Shown here piece by piece: positions 8,642 through 17,056 of a stretch of 64,000 bases of DNA (its first letter is position 1; each line of letters begins with the position of its first letter). The stretch lies in the NCBI GenBank assembly GCA_965657945.1, contig CBFHPW010000001.1:186001-250000 (forward strand), written 5' to 3'. Under the pieces are notes generated by a model, which worked only from the letters and a program-made list of their open reading frames with translations, was not told the origin of the DNA and made no database searches. The DNA comes from CAJJDF01 sp965657945 (GTDB taxonomy: Bacteria; Bacteroidota; Bacteroidia; Flavobacteriales_D; CAJJDF01). The position numbers were made by a program, and so were the translations under genes.

Positions 8642-9243
8642 TCCCCTCTCAAGAGGGGAGCACGATGAATAACCAAAGAATCTAACCAAAGAATCTAACC
8701 AAAGAGTTCAACCAAAGAATCCAGCCAAAGAATCCAATCTAAGAATCTAACCTAAGAATCCAACCAAAGAATCCACCAAAGAATCCAGCCAAAGAATCGA
8801 GCCAAAGAATCGAGCCAAAGAATCCAACCAAAGAATCCAACCAAAGAATTCAACCAAAGAATCCAGCCAAAGAATCCAACCAAAGAATCCACCAAAGAAT
8901 CTAGCCAAAGAATCTAGCCAAAGAAACCAACCAAAGAATCCACCAAAGAATCTAGCCAAAGAATCTAGCCAAAGAATCTAGCCAAAGAATCTAGCCAAAG
9001 AATCCAACCAAAGAATCCACCAAAGAATCTAGCCAAAGAATCTAGCCAAAGAATCCAACCAAAGAATCCACCAAAGAATCTAGCCAAAGAATCTAGCCAA
9101 AGAATACAACCAAAGAATCCAGCCAAGGATTCCAACCAAGTAATCAACCAAAGAATCCAGCCCAAGAATCCAACCAAAGAATCCACCAAAGAATCTAGCC
9201 AAAGAATCCTCCCCTCTTGAGAAGGGAAAACAAGGGGTGTGTT
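8628..9243. repeat. REP-like inverted-repeat element, copy 2 (expanded 42-unit array)
   Basis: It has the same left arm (8628-8660) and right arm (9209-9243) as copy 1, enclosing a much longer minisatellite. The right arm carries two changes (GAAGGGAAAAC in place of GAGGGGAACAC). The left arm overlaps the end of the DUF559 gene: the stop codon TAA (8639-8641) is inside the repeat. Together with the following ~70 nt this fills the whole gap between the nuclease gene and the 1692-codon gene at 9321; I see no other gene in it. Confidence 0.85.
8671..9209. repeat. 13-bp minisatellite, 42 units
   Basis: I count 42 units of consensus A(A/G)CCAAAGAATC(C/T), mostly 13 bp, with several 12-bp units lacking one base. 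Higher-order structure is clear: the four-unit pattern 13+12+13+13 (51 bp) occurs at 8878-8928, 8929-8979, 9006-9056 and 9057-9107, which points to segmental duplication on top of single-unit slippage. Because 51 is a multiple of three and the unit has no stop in the relevant frames, long aromatic-rich reading frames appear on the minus strand; I regard them as a by-product, not genes. Confidence 0.9.
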
Positions 9244-9320
9244 AACACGAGAATAATGAAAGGTCATAACTTATCTGTTTTTTTCAATAAAATCCTATAT
9301 TAGTATCCTAAACAAGATTC

Positions 9321-12300
9321 ATGTCGCAAGGAAAAAAATTCGGAACATTTGCAGGTGTATTCACTCCCTCAATCTTAACTATTCTGGGTGTAATTATGTA
9401 CATGCGGCTCAGTTGGGTAGTAGGAAACGCAGGACTTGGATTAGCTATTGGGATTGTGCTCATTGCCCATGTTGTTTCAATTTCTACTGGACTTAGCGTT
9501 TCTTCTGTGGCTACCGACAGAAAAATAAAGGCTGGAGGAATTTATTATATGCTTTCCAGAAGCTTGGGATTGCCTATTGGTGGTTCTATAGGAATTACTC
9601 TCTTTGTGGCTACAGCCCTTAGTATTGCCTTATATTTAATTGGTTTTGCGGAAAGTGCATTGGTCGTTTTACAAGAACCTCTTGGTCTGCAAGATGTGGG
9701 AATCAATCACATTCGTTTGTTTGGATCTATTGCCTTGTTCTTGATTGTTACCATTGCCTACATTAGTACGAGAATTGCTATAAAATCTCAATTTTTTATA
9801 TTGGGAGCTATCATCTTGTCTGTTTTGTCTATTTTATTTGGAACACAGGAAGGAAAAGTATTTGATATATCTAGAGCGGGAGAAATCGAATCGAGTTTCT
9901 TTGTTCTGTTTGGAATATTTTTTCCAGCTGTAACTGGTTTTACCGCAGGAGTCGCCATGTCGGGCGATTTAAAAGATCCCAAAAAATCAATCCCTTGGGG
10001 AACAATGCTTGCAGTTGGCGTGGGTCTTTTGGTATATGTCGGGTTGGCGATTTTTATTTATTACTCCATAGATTTAGCTATTCTTATTTCAGATAAAAAT
10101 GCGTTGATAAAATTTGGGTTTGTACCCGTACTAGTCATTGCAGGAATTTGGGGAGCAACACTTTCATCTGCTTTGGGTGGGATTTTGGGAGCGCCAAGAA
10201 TTCTTCAAGCCATGTCAGTAGATAGCATAACTCCAAAATTATTTGCGAAAGGAAAGGGAGAGGACAACGAACCGAGAAACGCATTGATTCTTACATTCGT
10301 AATCGCACAAGCTGGTATTTTGATTGGTGAGCTAGATGTAATTGCCGAGGTTGTGGCCATGTTTTATCTATCAGCTTATTTATTCATCAATGTGTCTTGT
10401 TTCCTGGAACAATGGGCGAGCCCTGATTTTAGACCAAGTTTCAAAATTCCACTTCCTGTTTCTCTCATTGGTGCTATAGTCACATTTGTGCTAATGATCC
10501 AGCTTAATTTGCTGGCGGCAGTGGTAGCAATTTTGGTGATGATGCTCATTTTTATTTGGCTCACTCGCAAGCAGTTAGTTCTAGGATCTGGCGATGTTTG
10601 GCAAAGCGTTTGGTCTTCTATCGTAAAAGTGGGACTTAAGAACTTAGATAAAAAATCTACCCACAAAAGAAACTGGAATCCCAATATCTTATTGTTTAGC
10701 GGAGGAACAGATACCCGAACAAAACTGGTGGAGTTTAGTAAAACAGTAGCGGGAGCAAAAGGAATGATTTCCAATTTTGATTTAATAGAGAACAAAACTG
10801 CTCAAGTTCTATTTCCTAAACACAAACAGTCTATCAAAGATGAAGAATTATTTAGTCAAGGGATTTTTGCCCGAAAACAAGAATGTAAGGATGTGTACGA
10901 GGGAATAGAAGTAATTTCTAGTACGTATGGTTTTTCGGGTGTAGAACCCAATACCATACTCATGAGTTGGGAACAAAGCTCCGATGAACCGGCTCGTTTT
11001 GCTAAATTAACCAACAAACTGTGTCAGTTGGATTATAACGTGTTGTATCTCGATTACGATCAACAACGGGGGTTTGGAAGAAAAAAATCAATTGATATTT
11101 GGTGGAATGATTTCAGTAACACTACGGAATTAACACTTAACTTGGCAAAGTTCATGAATACCTCTATGGATTGGAGACATGCAGCGATAAGAGTTTTGTA
11201 TGTGAACGATAACAACGACAACAAAGCACAGCTAGAAGAGGTAATAGATGAGTTACTCGCCAATTATCGTATTTCGGCCAAATCAAAAATCATTAACAAC
11301 GAAATAGAAAATAAAGAACTCTACGAGATTATGAAAGTAGAATCTTATCAATCCGATTTGGTTATTGTTGGGATTCCAGATGAATTGGAAAATGAATCAG
11401 ATTTTGTGAGCAAAACGGATGAGTTGGTTGGGATTTTGGGAACTACTTTGTTGGTGAGAGCATCCTCTCATTTTGAAGAAACTGAAGTAGTTTTAACCAA
11501 AGAAACTGAAATAGGTTTGTCTCCCTTAAAAGAGGAGGAAGAGGAAGAATTAGAACTGTCTCAAGATTTTTATGCTTATCCATTTCTCCATAATTTGTTC
11601 GTTTTCAATTCCAGAAATACAGCTCATTTAACCGAAACTGTTTTTTCAAAGGTATTTGGTAAATATCAGTTTTTACTCAACGAAATGGAGCGCCTTCTTA
11701 TTGAAAATGGAGAAAATTTGAGCAAGCAGTTTTCTTCAAACAAAGAACAAAACAGAGAAGTGCTCAACCGTTCATTTATTGAGTATGTTCAAGGCATGTC
11801 ACAACATTTACATCACTACAATTCAGAATTTTTACCAAAAGTAGAGAACAATTTTTATGCAGGAATCGAGAATTTACTCTTACAGAACGAGACCTACCTT
11901 GCGCGTCTTCCTAAAAGGCTAAAAAGAACACTTAATGAAGATGAGTTAGCGATACTCACCACCGATTCGAGAGCAGAAAAAAGAGCCAAAAAGTGGGTAA
12001 GTTTCAAAAAGAAAAGACTTGGGTTGAGCCCTAAGCGCACGGTGAATTACCAAGAAAATGTGACTTACTATTATCAAAATTTCTACTTAAAAACATGGAT
12101 GAACACGTTGATGAAATCAGGTATTTTTGTTTACCAGAATACCACATTAATAAACCAAGTTGCGGATCAAATTAAACATAGGTATTCGCAACTTCGTCAA
12201 GAACAAAACATCAGTAAAGAAGGGGTTCAAAAAATGATTGAATCCATATCGGTAGAAATAGAAAAACAAAGAACTCAACTGGAGAGAAATTTCAAGGAAT

Positions 12301-14399
12301 TAACGATTCATGCGAACAAAATGAATCGGGATTATGTGTATTCACTAAGCAAGAAATTAGAGCTACTCTCTATAAATGACCAAGTGGAAGAGGCAATCGA
12401 AGAAAAAGGAACAGGTCAATTCAAGAAACAAATTAAAGAATTAAAAGCTTACCCAGCTTTTTTTACTCGAAATAATAAATTGATACATAATGCGATTCTA
12501 TTGGATATTTCTCTTCACGAGATTCATCCTGAAATAGATTCGGTCATCCATGACACTGTTTCATCGATTAATCGACTGAGCATCAGACCTGAGCTATCCA
12601 AAGTAAAGCAATTGAAAGAGATAGACAAATCCTTAGTTCTGAATGATGGCCAAACCAAAATGGAATTAATTCGATACCTCAATCGATTGCCATTGTTTTC
12701 TTTTGATATCGAAGGACTTATCAATACCACGATAAGAAAGGTTGAAAAAATTGTGTATAAACTGAAGAGTTCTCTTGAAATTATGGACATTGATTCGGTA
12801 AATAATTTAAATGAAGAACAGCAGTCGGGTGTAAAAACAAATACGATTCAGTTGCAGCGATTAATTTTGTTTTCGGTGGAGAATAAGTTAATAAAAGCCT
12901 TGAACTCAGAAACGGATACGCTGGAAAAAAACCTCAATGAGTTGATTACGGTTTTTAAGAATAAAACCCTAACTATTGAAACCATTGATTTTGAAAAAGA
13001 GCAAGAAACTGCACAAGAAATGAGAAGTGAATTACTCAAATCAAGCGTGAAGCTAGAAGACGATATTGAGACTAGATTTAAACATTATATATCAAAGATT
13101 AATGAGGAACTAGAGGAGACTTATAATTTATTAGATTATGATTTTATTGCTGGAAACAGTGCTGTGATAAATCAATACATCAACAAAACGGGAGTAGCAA
13201 CCTCTCGTTTTAAACGATTTTTTAATCAAACAAAAAGAGAAATAAAAAAGAGAATTTCTCAAACGTTGTCGTTAGTTGACCAACAAAGAGACGAGTATTT
13301 AGCGACAGAGTATAAATTGAAAAACAAGGGAATTGAAAATTTAAGCTCAGTAGTTTCGGGGTTTGTGGAGAAAGTAAAAATGTCTAAATCTGCGAAGGAA
13401 GAGCTTCCATTTTTTTATAAAAAATTATTTTTGGGAGGTCATTCTTCTTCCATAAAAATTGATCATCGAGAAGAAGAAATTGATCAAGCAAACAAAGCCA
13501 TTAGATTATTGAATCGAAAGTCGGGAGGTGCAATTTTGGTAGTGGGAGAGCAATTGGCAGGAAAAAAATATTTTGCTGATTATATTGCTTCAAGGATGCT
13601 TAAGAGAACTGTAATCACGATTGATCCTATTATCGAAAACAGGACAAACTCGCTCTCTTTTTCCAAAACAATTTCCAACGCATTTGGCAATGAGTTATCT
13701 CTGGAAGACAACTTAAATCAGCAGAAAGCTTGTACACTCGTGTTCAACAATATCGAAAAATGGGGAGTGAATATAAAAGTGATTTTGTCTATAAAACAGG
13801 CAGTTGAAAATTACGGTAAAAAGCATCACTTTATTTTGACAAGTTCAACTTCATATTATACATATCAACAGCCGATTACTCAACTTGATGAGTGTATCAT
13901 CTCTACTATTTTGTTGCTACCCATCCGAAAAGAAGGGTTTATAGAAACACTCAAGCTAAAGCATCAAGCGGGGGGGATGAAGTTTGTTTTGAATGGGAAA
14001 AGAGAGGTTGAGTTCACACAAAGAAAAGAAGATTTCTTGTACCAAAAGTACCACTCTGTGTACAAGGGGAATTTAGGTAGAGCTTTTTCTGGATGGGTTA
14101 ATAATATTGGATCTGTAGAAGGGAATGAGTTCACGATGAAAGAACCTAAGAATTTCTTTTTTCCCGATATTTCGAACCCAGAATGGATAGTGCTGCTCAA
14201 AACACTCATCCTGTATAAAGAAGTGAGTAAAAAAGATTTAACTGCCCTTTTTTCAAATAATTTTAATTTTATTTCGGTGTTGAATCAAATGAAGCGTATC
14301 AGGTTGGTACAAGAAACAAAAAGCAACGTGTTTGAATTATCGGATGAGGTCTATTTTGCTGTAAGACAATACTTAAAAGACAAAAAAATAATTTCATAA
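9321..14399 (+). CDS. SLC12-type permease fused to a coiled-coil region and P-loop ATPase-like domain
   Basis: Residues 1-~420 are a 12-helix APC-superfamily permease of the cation-chloride cotransporter (SLC12) type: TFAGVFTPSILTILGVIMYM at the start, SGDLKDPKKSIPWGT in the middle, and LGAPRILQAM. Residues ~445-720 resemble the SLC12 cytosolic domain (NPNILLFSGG, SDLVIVGIP). Normal bacterial relatives end there. This one continues for ~970 residues: a long charged helical region (~740-1380), then a nucleotide-binding-like domain with a P-loop GEQLAGKK (1409-1416), a degenerate Walker B TLVFNNIE (~1472-1479), and a C-terminal winged-helix-like tail. The P-loop ends in KK rather than KS/KT. 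It overlaps the next gene by one base (TAATG), so the pair is coupled. Substrate (K+, Na+, Cl- or amino acids) cannot be read from sequence. Confidence 0.82.
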   Translation: MSQGKKFGTFAGVFTPSILTILGVIMYMRLSWVVGNAGLGLAIGIVLIAHVVSISTGLSVSSVATDRKIKAGGIYYMLSRSLGLPIGGSIGITLFVATALSIALYLIGFAESALVVLQEPLGLQDVGINHIRLFGSIALFLIVTIAYISTRIAIKSQFFILGAIILSVLSILFGTQEGKVFDISRAGEIESSFFVLFGIFFPAVTGFTAGVAMSGDLKDPKKSIPWGTMLAVGVGLLVYVGLAIFIYYSIDLAILISDKNALIKFGFVPVLVIAGIWGATLSSALGGILGAPRILQAMSVDSITPKLFAKGKGEDNEPRNALILTFVIAQAGILIGELDVIAEVVAMFYLSAYLFINVSCFLEQWASPDFRPSFKIPLPVSLIGAIVTFVLMIQLNLLAAVVAILVMMLIFIWLTRKQLVLGSGDVWQSVWSSIVKVGLKNLDKKSTHKRNWNPNILLFSGGTDTRTKLVEFSKTVAGAKGMISNFDLIENKTAQVLFPKHKQSIKDEELFSQGIFARKQECKDVYEGIEVISSTYGFSGVEPNTILMSWEQSSDEPARFAKLTNKLCQLDYNVLYLDYDQQRGFGRKKSIDIWWNDFSNTTELTLNLAKFMNTSMDWRHAAIRVLYVNDNNDNKAQLEEVIDELLANYRISAKSKIINNEIENKELYEIMKVESYQSDLVIVGIPDELENESDFVSKTDELVGILGTTLLVRASSHFEETEVVLTKETEIGLSPLKEEEEEELELSQDFYAYPFLHNLFVFNSRNTAHLTETVFSKVFGKYQFLLNEMERLLIENGENLSKQFSSNKEQNREVLNRSFIEYVQGMSQHLHHYNSEFLPKVENNFYAGIENLLLQNETYLARLPKRLKRTLNEDELAILTTDSRAEKRAKKWVSFKKKRLGLSPKRTVNYQENVTYYYQNFYLKTWMNTLMKSGIFVYQNTTLINQVADQIKHRYSQLRQEQNISKEGVQKMIESISVEIEKQRTQLERNFKELTIHANKMNRDYVYSLSKKLELLSINDQVEEAIEEKGTGQFKKQIKELKAYPAFFTRNNKLIHNAILLDISLHEIHPEIDSVIHDTVSSINRLSIRPELSKVKQLKEIDKSLVLNDGQTKMELIRYLNRLPLFSFDIEGLINTTIRKVEKIVYKLKSSLEIMDIDSVNNLNEEQQSGVKTNTIQLQRLILFSVENKLIKALNSETDTLEKNLNELITVFKNKTLTIETIDFEKEQETAQEMRSELLKSSVKLEDDIETRFKHYISKINEELEETYNLLDYDFIAGNSAVINQYINKTGVATSRFKRFFNQTKREIKKRISQTLSLVDQQRDEYLATEYKLKNKGIENLSSVVSGFVEKVKMSKSAKEELPFFYKKLFLGGHSSSIKIDHREEEIDQANKAIRLLNRKSGGAILVVGEQLAGKKYFADYIASRMLKRTVITIDPIIENRTNSLSFSKTISNAFGNELSLEDNLNQQKACTLVFNNIEKWGVNIKVILSIKQAVENYGKKHHFILTSSTSYYTYQQPITQLDECIISTILLLPIRKEGFIETLKLKHQAGGMKFVLNGKREVEFTQRKEDFLYQKYHSVYKGNLGRAFSGWVNNIGSVEGNEFTMKEPKNFFFPDISNPEWIVLLKTLILYKEVSKKDLTALFSNNFNFISVLNQMKRIRLVQETKSNVFELSDEVYFAVRQYLKDKKIIS

Positions 14400-15121
14400 T
14401 GAACGATTTTTTCAGTATCGATATCTCGCGAATATCAATTTTTACCATTTTTGGAATGGTGGTTTTTGGTGCGGTTATTTATTTTTTTACTTGGTTTATT
14501 AAAAACTACGGATTGATTTTGCTGGTCAAGTCACCAGTCAAACGAAAAAGAATCAGCACATTGTTGCCTGCAATTTTCACAATTGGCTGGATTTTATTTG
14601 GACTATATTGCTTTTATTCACTAATCATTCCTTTCCCATTTATGGGAATTGTTCTTTCTGCTATTTTTATTTATCTCGGAAAAGGGTATTTCACCAATTT
14701 AGTTCACGGCTTATTTTTTAGGTTAAAAGGAGACATATCGGTAGGTCAGAAAATTGCAACGAAAGAGTATGCAGGCATGGTTGTTCGGCTCAATACTTTT
14801 GATGTAGAAATACAGAATAAAGAAGGAGAAATTGTACAGATTCCTTACGGAAATATGGCCAGTAAAGAGTTGGTGAAAAAGGACTTTTCGGCCGATTTCT
14901 CTTCCCACAAATTTGTGATTGCGACAAACAAATCCATTTCGGAATCAATTATCAGTAATACGTTGCTTTCTCAACCTTGGGTTTCCTCTGCAATTATGCC
15001 CAAAATTTCTCGGATTAAGGAAGAAAACGACACAGTTATTTACTCTATTTTAGCATATCCTATTGACGAAAAGTTCAATTCTTTTGTAGAAAGAGATTTG
15101 CGGGAAAGCCTGACTCATTAA
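14399..15121 (+). CDS. MscS-like small mechanosensitive channel
   Basis: The 240-residue protein has three hydrophobic segments (about 12-34, 52-76 and 80-100) followed by an MscS beta domain: GYFTNLVHGLFFRLKGDISV, GMVVRLNTFDVEIQNKEGEI and VQIPYGNMAS. Channels of this family open under membrane tension and release solutes on osmotic downshock. It is short and lacks extra N-terminal helices. The ATG overlaps the stop codon of the giant permease by one base, so the two proteins are very probably made together, suggesting a joint role in ion or volume homeostasis (inference). Its stop overlaps that of the convergent J-domain gene by 3 bases. Confidence 0.82.
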   Translation: MNDFFSIDISRISIFTIFGMVVFGAVIYFFTWFIKNYGLILLVKSPVKRKRISTLLPAIFTIGWILFGLYCFYSLIIPFPFMGIVLSAIFIYLGKGYFTNLVHGLFFRLKGDISVGQKIATKEYAGMVVRLNTFDVEIQNKEGEIVQIPYGNMASKELVKKDFSADFSSHKFVIATNKSISESIISNTLLSQPWVSSAIMPKISRIKEENDTVIYSILAYPIDEKFNSFVERDLRESLTH

Positions 15122-15981
15122 TCAATAATTGATCCAGTCAGAAACAAAAAAATCAAGATCGGTATCCCGAACACTGCTGTATTTAACACCGTGTAATAAA
15201 ATGGAGTTGGGTTTTTAAACAGTAAAGAAAGAACTACTATCACGAGGCAAAAAACACCGATGGGGTAGTGGAAGGCCCTTTTCTTATTGATGTCCATAAA
15301 AAAGATGTCATCAATTCGGTAGCCTAAATCTATATCAAAAATGCGAGTAGATACCACTTCAATGTGATTGCTGGTATAAAAATAACCAGCCAATTCTCCT
15401 TGAACAGAGGCAGTATGTTTTTTTCCGTTTATGTCTTTCGTAATAATTTCGGAGAGAATATAACCGGGCTGAGCTGTTCCAACGAGCATTCCTTCAACTA
15501 GGCTTATTCTATGAGTTTCGAGGTATTTTACGGAATTAAATTGAGGTGTCAAATGAAAATCAAGAAACAAAGTGATAGAAAATAACATACCCAGAATGGC
15601 TATGAAGGGAAAGGTTTTATAAACCCACGATTTTTTTAGATTTTCAAAGTCGCGAATCGCTTCCAGTTCTTCTTGTTCTTCTTTTTTCTTCCTGTATTCT
15701 TTGGTCTGTTTTTTTAGCTGAGACAATTCCTCTCGGGTCATCCATCTATTATGCTTTCGGCTAAATATTTTTTCAGATTGTTTGGATTGTACTGCCCCGA
15801 AAGTTTTATTGTCTTGGTTTAGCAAAGCATGGTACGCCTCTTTTATTTCAATGAATTGATCACTGGTATCTTTCTTATTCGTATCTGGATGGTATTGCAA
15901 GGCAAGTTTCCGATAAGCTCTTTTAATCTCCTCCTCGCTGGCGTTCTCTTTTAACCCAAGTATGTGGTAGTGATTTTTCAA
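15118..15981 (-). CDS. Membrane-anchored J-domain protein
   Basis: Residues 1-~65 are a J domain with the essential HPD at 31-33 (LALQYHPDTNKK), which stimulates the ATPase of DnaK-type chaperones. A charged coiled-coil stretch follows (~80-115), then hydrophobic segments at about 124-141, 239-255 and 262-283 that bracket a ~95-residue domain, probably exposed to the periplasm. There is no Gly/Phe region or zinc finger, so it is not a full DnaJ but a specialised type III J protein that would recruit DnaK to the inner membrane. Its client is unknown. Convergent with the MscS-like gene. Confidence 0.85.
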   Translation of the reverse strand: MKNHYHILGLKENASEEEIKRAYRKLALQYHPDTNKKDTSDQFIEIKEAYHALLNQDNKTFGAVQSKQSEKIFSRKHNRWMTREELSQLKKQTKEYRKKKEEQEELEAIRDFENLKKSWVYKTFPFIAILGMLFSITLFLDFHLTPQFNSVKYLETHRISLVEGMLVGTAQPGYILSEIITKDINGKKHTASVQGELAGYFYTSNHIEVVSTRIFDIDLGYRIDDIFFMDINKKRAFHYPIGVFCLVIVVLSLLFKNPTPFYYTVLNTAVFGIPILIFLFLTGSIID

Positions 15982-16312
15982 TAGGAATTACGAGAATAAA
16001 TGTTGGAAAGAGGCTTAAAACATGTTTTTTCAAATTTAGTAAAAGAAATGCAACGTTGTGGTTGTTTTCGTAAAACAAGTAGATTCTTGTTGTATTTTTT
16101 TAAAACAAACTCACAATACAAGGCTTCTAAACACCAAAGATTGTTGGAGTTTCTTGAGAGAGTGGCTTTTCTATCAATTCTCTGAAAGAGGAATTGAGTG
16201 CTGGAATTACTATGAATTTCTTGATTCAACGTGTCCTAAGTGCTCGAGTGAGGATAGTTTCAGCTACACAATATTTTTTTCAAAAAAAAAGTGGATTTTC
16301 AGGAATATTTAT
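15982..16312. other. Intergenic region without a supported gene
   Basis: About 330 bp between the divergent J-domain and DUF177 genes. Short open frames occur on both strands (for example 15978-16229 minus, 16058-16315 plus), but they are cysteine- and aromatic-rich with no recognisable domain and I do not call them. Apart from the DUF177 promoter box at its right edge I see nothing definite. Confidence 0.5.
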
Positions 16313-16320
16313 TAATTTTG
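16313..16320 (+). promoter_or_regulatory. Minus-7 box of the DUF177-rpmF-plsX operon
   Basis: TAATTTTG is an exact TAnnTTTG box. The predicted start near 16327 gives a leader of about 14 nt to the ATG at 16341 and rules out the longer frame that opens at 16194. Confidence 0.6.
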
Positions 16321-16340
16321 CAGTCCTTAAACCCTTAACT

Positions 16341-16847
16341 ATGGAAACGAAACATCAGTATAAGATTCCTTTTGTTGGGCTGAAAGAAGGTAAACATCTA
16401 TTTGAGTTTACTGCAGGAAAATCGTTCTTTGAAGAGTATAAGTATATATTAGTAGACAACGTAAGTCTGGAAGCTACGGTAGAGTTAGAGAAACTATCTA
16501 CCATGATGGCAATGGTTATCAAAACCCAAGCAACTTATATCACCCAGTGTGATATGTGCGGTGATAACATACAATCAGAAGCAAGTTCAGAGAATAAATT
16601 GTTTATTAAATTTGGCGAAGGAGAAAGCACAGATGAAAATATTTTGTTGTTGGACCAATCGGAGTATGAAATAAATGTAGCGGAATTGCTATTTGAGTTT
16701 TTTGTAACCTCTGTACCTGCCAAACATAAGCACCCAAAAGGAAAGTGTAACCAAGAAGTTTTGGCGAAGCTAGAAACCTATAAAGTGAATGAAACTCCAG
16801 AAGAATCAAACCCAATGTGGGATAAATTAAAAGAATTAAAAAAATAA
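16341..16847 (+). CDS. DUF177 (YceD) family protein
   Basis: The 168-residue protein belongs to the DUF177/YceD family, which almost always precedes rpmF, as here; bacterial and plastid relatives are tied to 23S rRNA processing or large-subunit assembly. Visible: the CDMCGDNI cysteine pair, a negatively charged middle, and the closing HPKGKCNQEVLAKL block. I start it at 16341 (METKHQYKIPF) because an exact promoter box ends at 16320; the frame is open back to 16194 but those codons look non-coding. RpmF follows after 9 nt. Confidence 0.88.
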   Translation: METKHQYKIPFVGLKEGKHLFEFTAGKSFFEEYKYILVDNVSLEATVELEKLSTMMAMVIKTQATYITQCDMCGDNIQSEASSENKLFIKFGEGESTDENILLLDQSEYEINVAELLFEFFVTSVPAKHKHPKGKCNQEVLAKLETYKVNETPEESNPMWDKLKELKK

Positions 16848-16856
16848 CACAATAAA

Positions 16857-17054
16857 ATGGCACATCCAAAGAGAAGACAGTCAAAACAAAGACAGAGAAA
16901 GAGAAGAACGCATTACAAGGCTGCAAGTCAACAATTAACACAATGCCCAACAACTGGAGAGTTTCACTTAACTCACAGAGCATATTGGCACGAGGAGAAA
17001 TTATACTGGAAAGGACAAGTCGTAATTGATAAAACTGAAATAGCTGAAGCATAA
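16857..17054 (+). CDS. rpmF: 50S ribosomal protein L32
   Basis: A 65-residue basic protein with the L32 start MAHPKRRQSKQRQRKRRTHY followed by the C-P-T-T-G segment. It is a late-assembling component of the large ribosomal subunit. It keeps one of the cysteines of the zinc-ribbon form only (CPTTG), so this is the zinc-independent variant with a modified motif. It lies between DUF177 (9 nt upstream) and plsX (2 nt downstream), the standard conserved order. Confidence 0.96.
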   Translation: MAHPKRRQSKQRQRKRRTHYKAASQQLTQCPTTGEFHLTHRAYWHEEKLYWKGQVVIDKTEIAEA

Positions 17055-17056
17055 TT

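Noticed and set aside
8671..9209. CRISPR array
   Set aside because: Units are 13 bp in direct contact with no unique spacers and no cas genes nearby; it is a minisatellite.
8747..9267. Minus-strand reading frames with Phe/Trp/Leu-rich repeats (FFGWILWLDSLAR type)
   Set aside because: They are produced by the 13-bp repeat, which has no stop codon in those frames; there is no promoter, start context or non-repeat coding sequence.
9321..14399. Toxin or defence ATPase function for the permease fusion
   Set aside because: A STAND-like ATPase tail might hint at defence, but there is no sensor repeat domain, no effector, and the partner gene is an MscS-like channel; ion homeostasis is the simpler reading.
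15978..16315. Small genes on either strand in the gap before DUF177
   Set aside because: The frames overlap each other, have no domain or promoter support, and look like non-coding composition.
16194..16340. Upstream extension of the DUF177 gene
   Set aside because: An exact promoter box at 16313-16320 lies inside it and the extra residues do not resemble the family.
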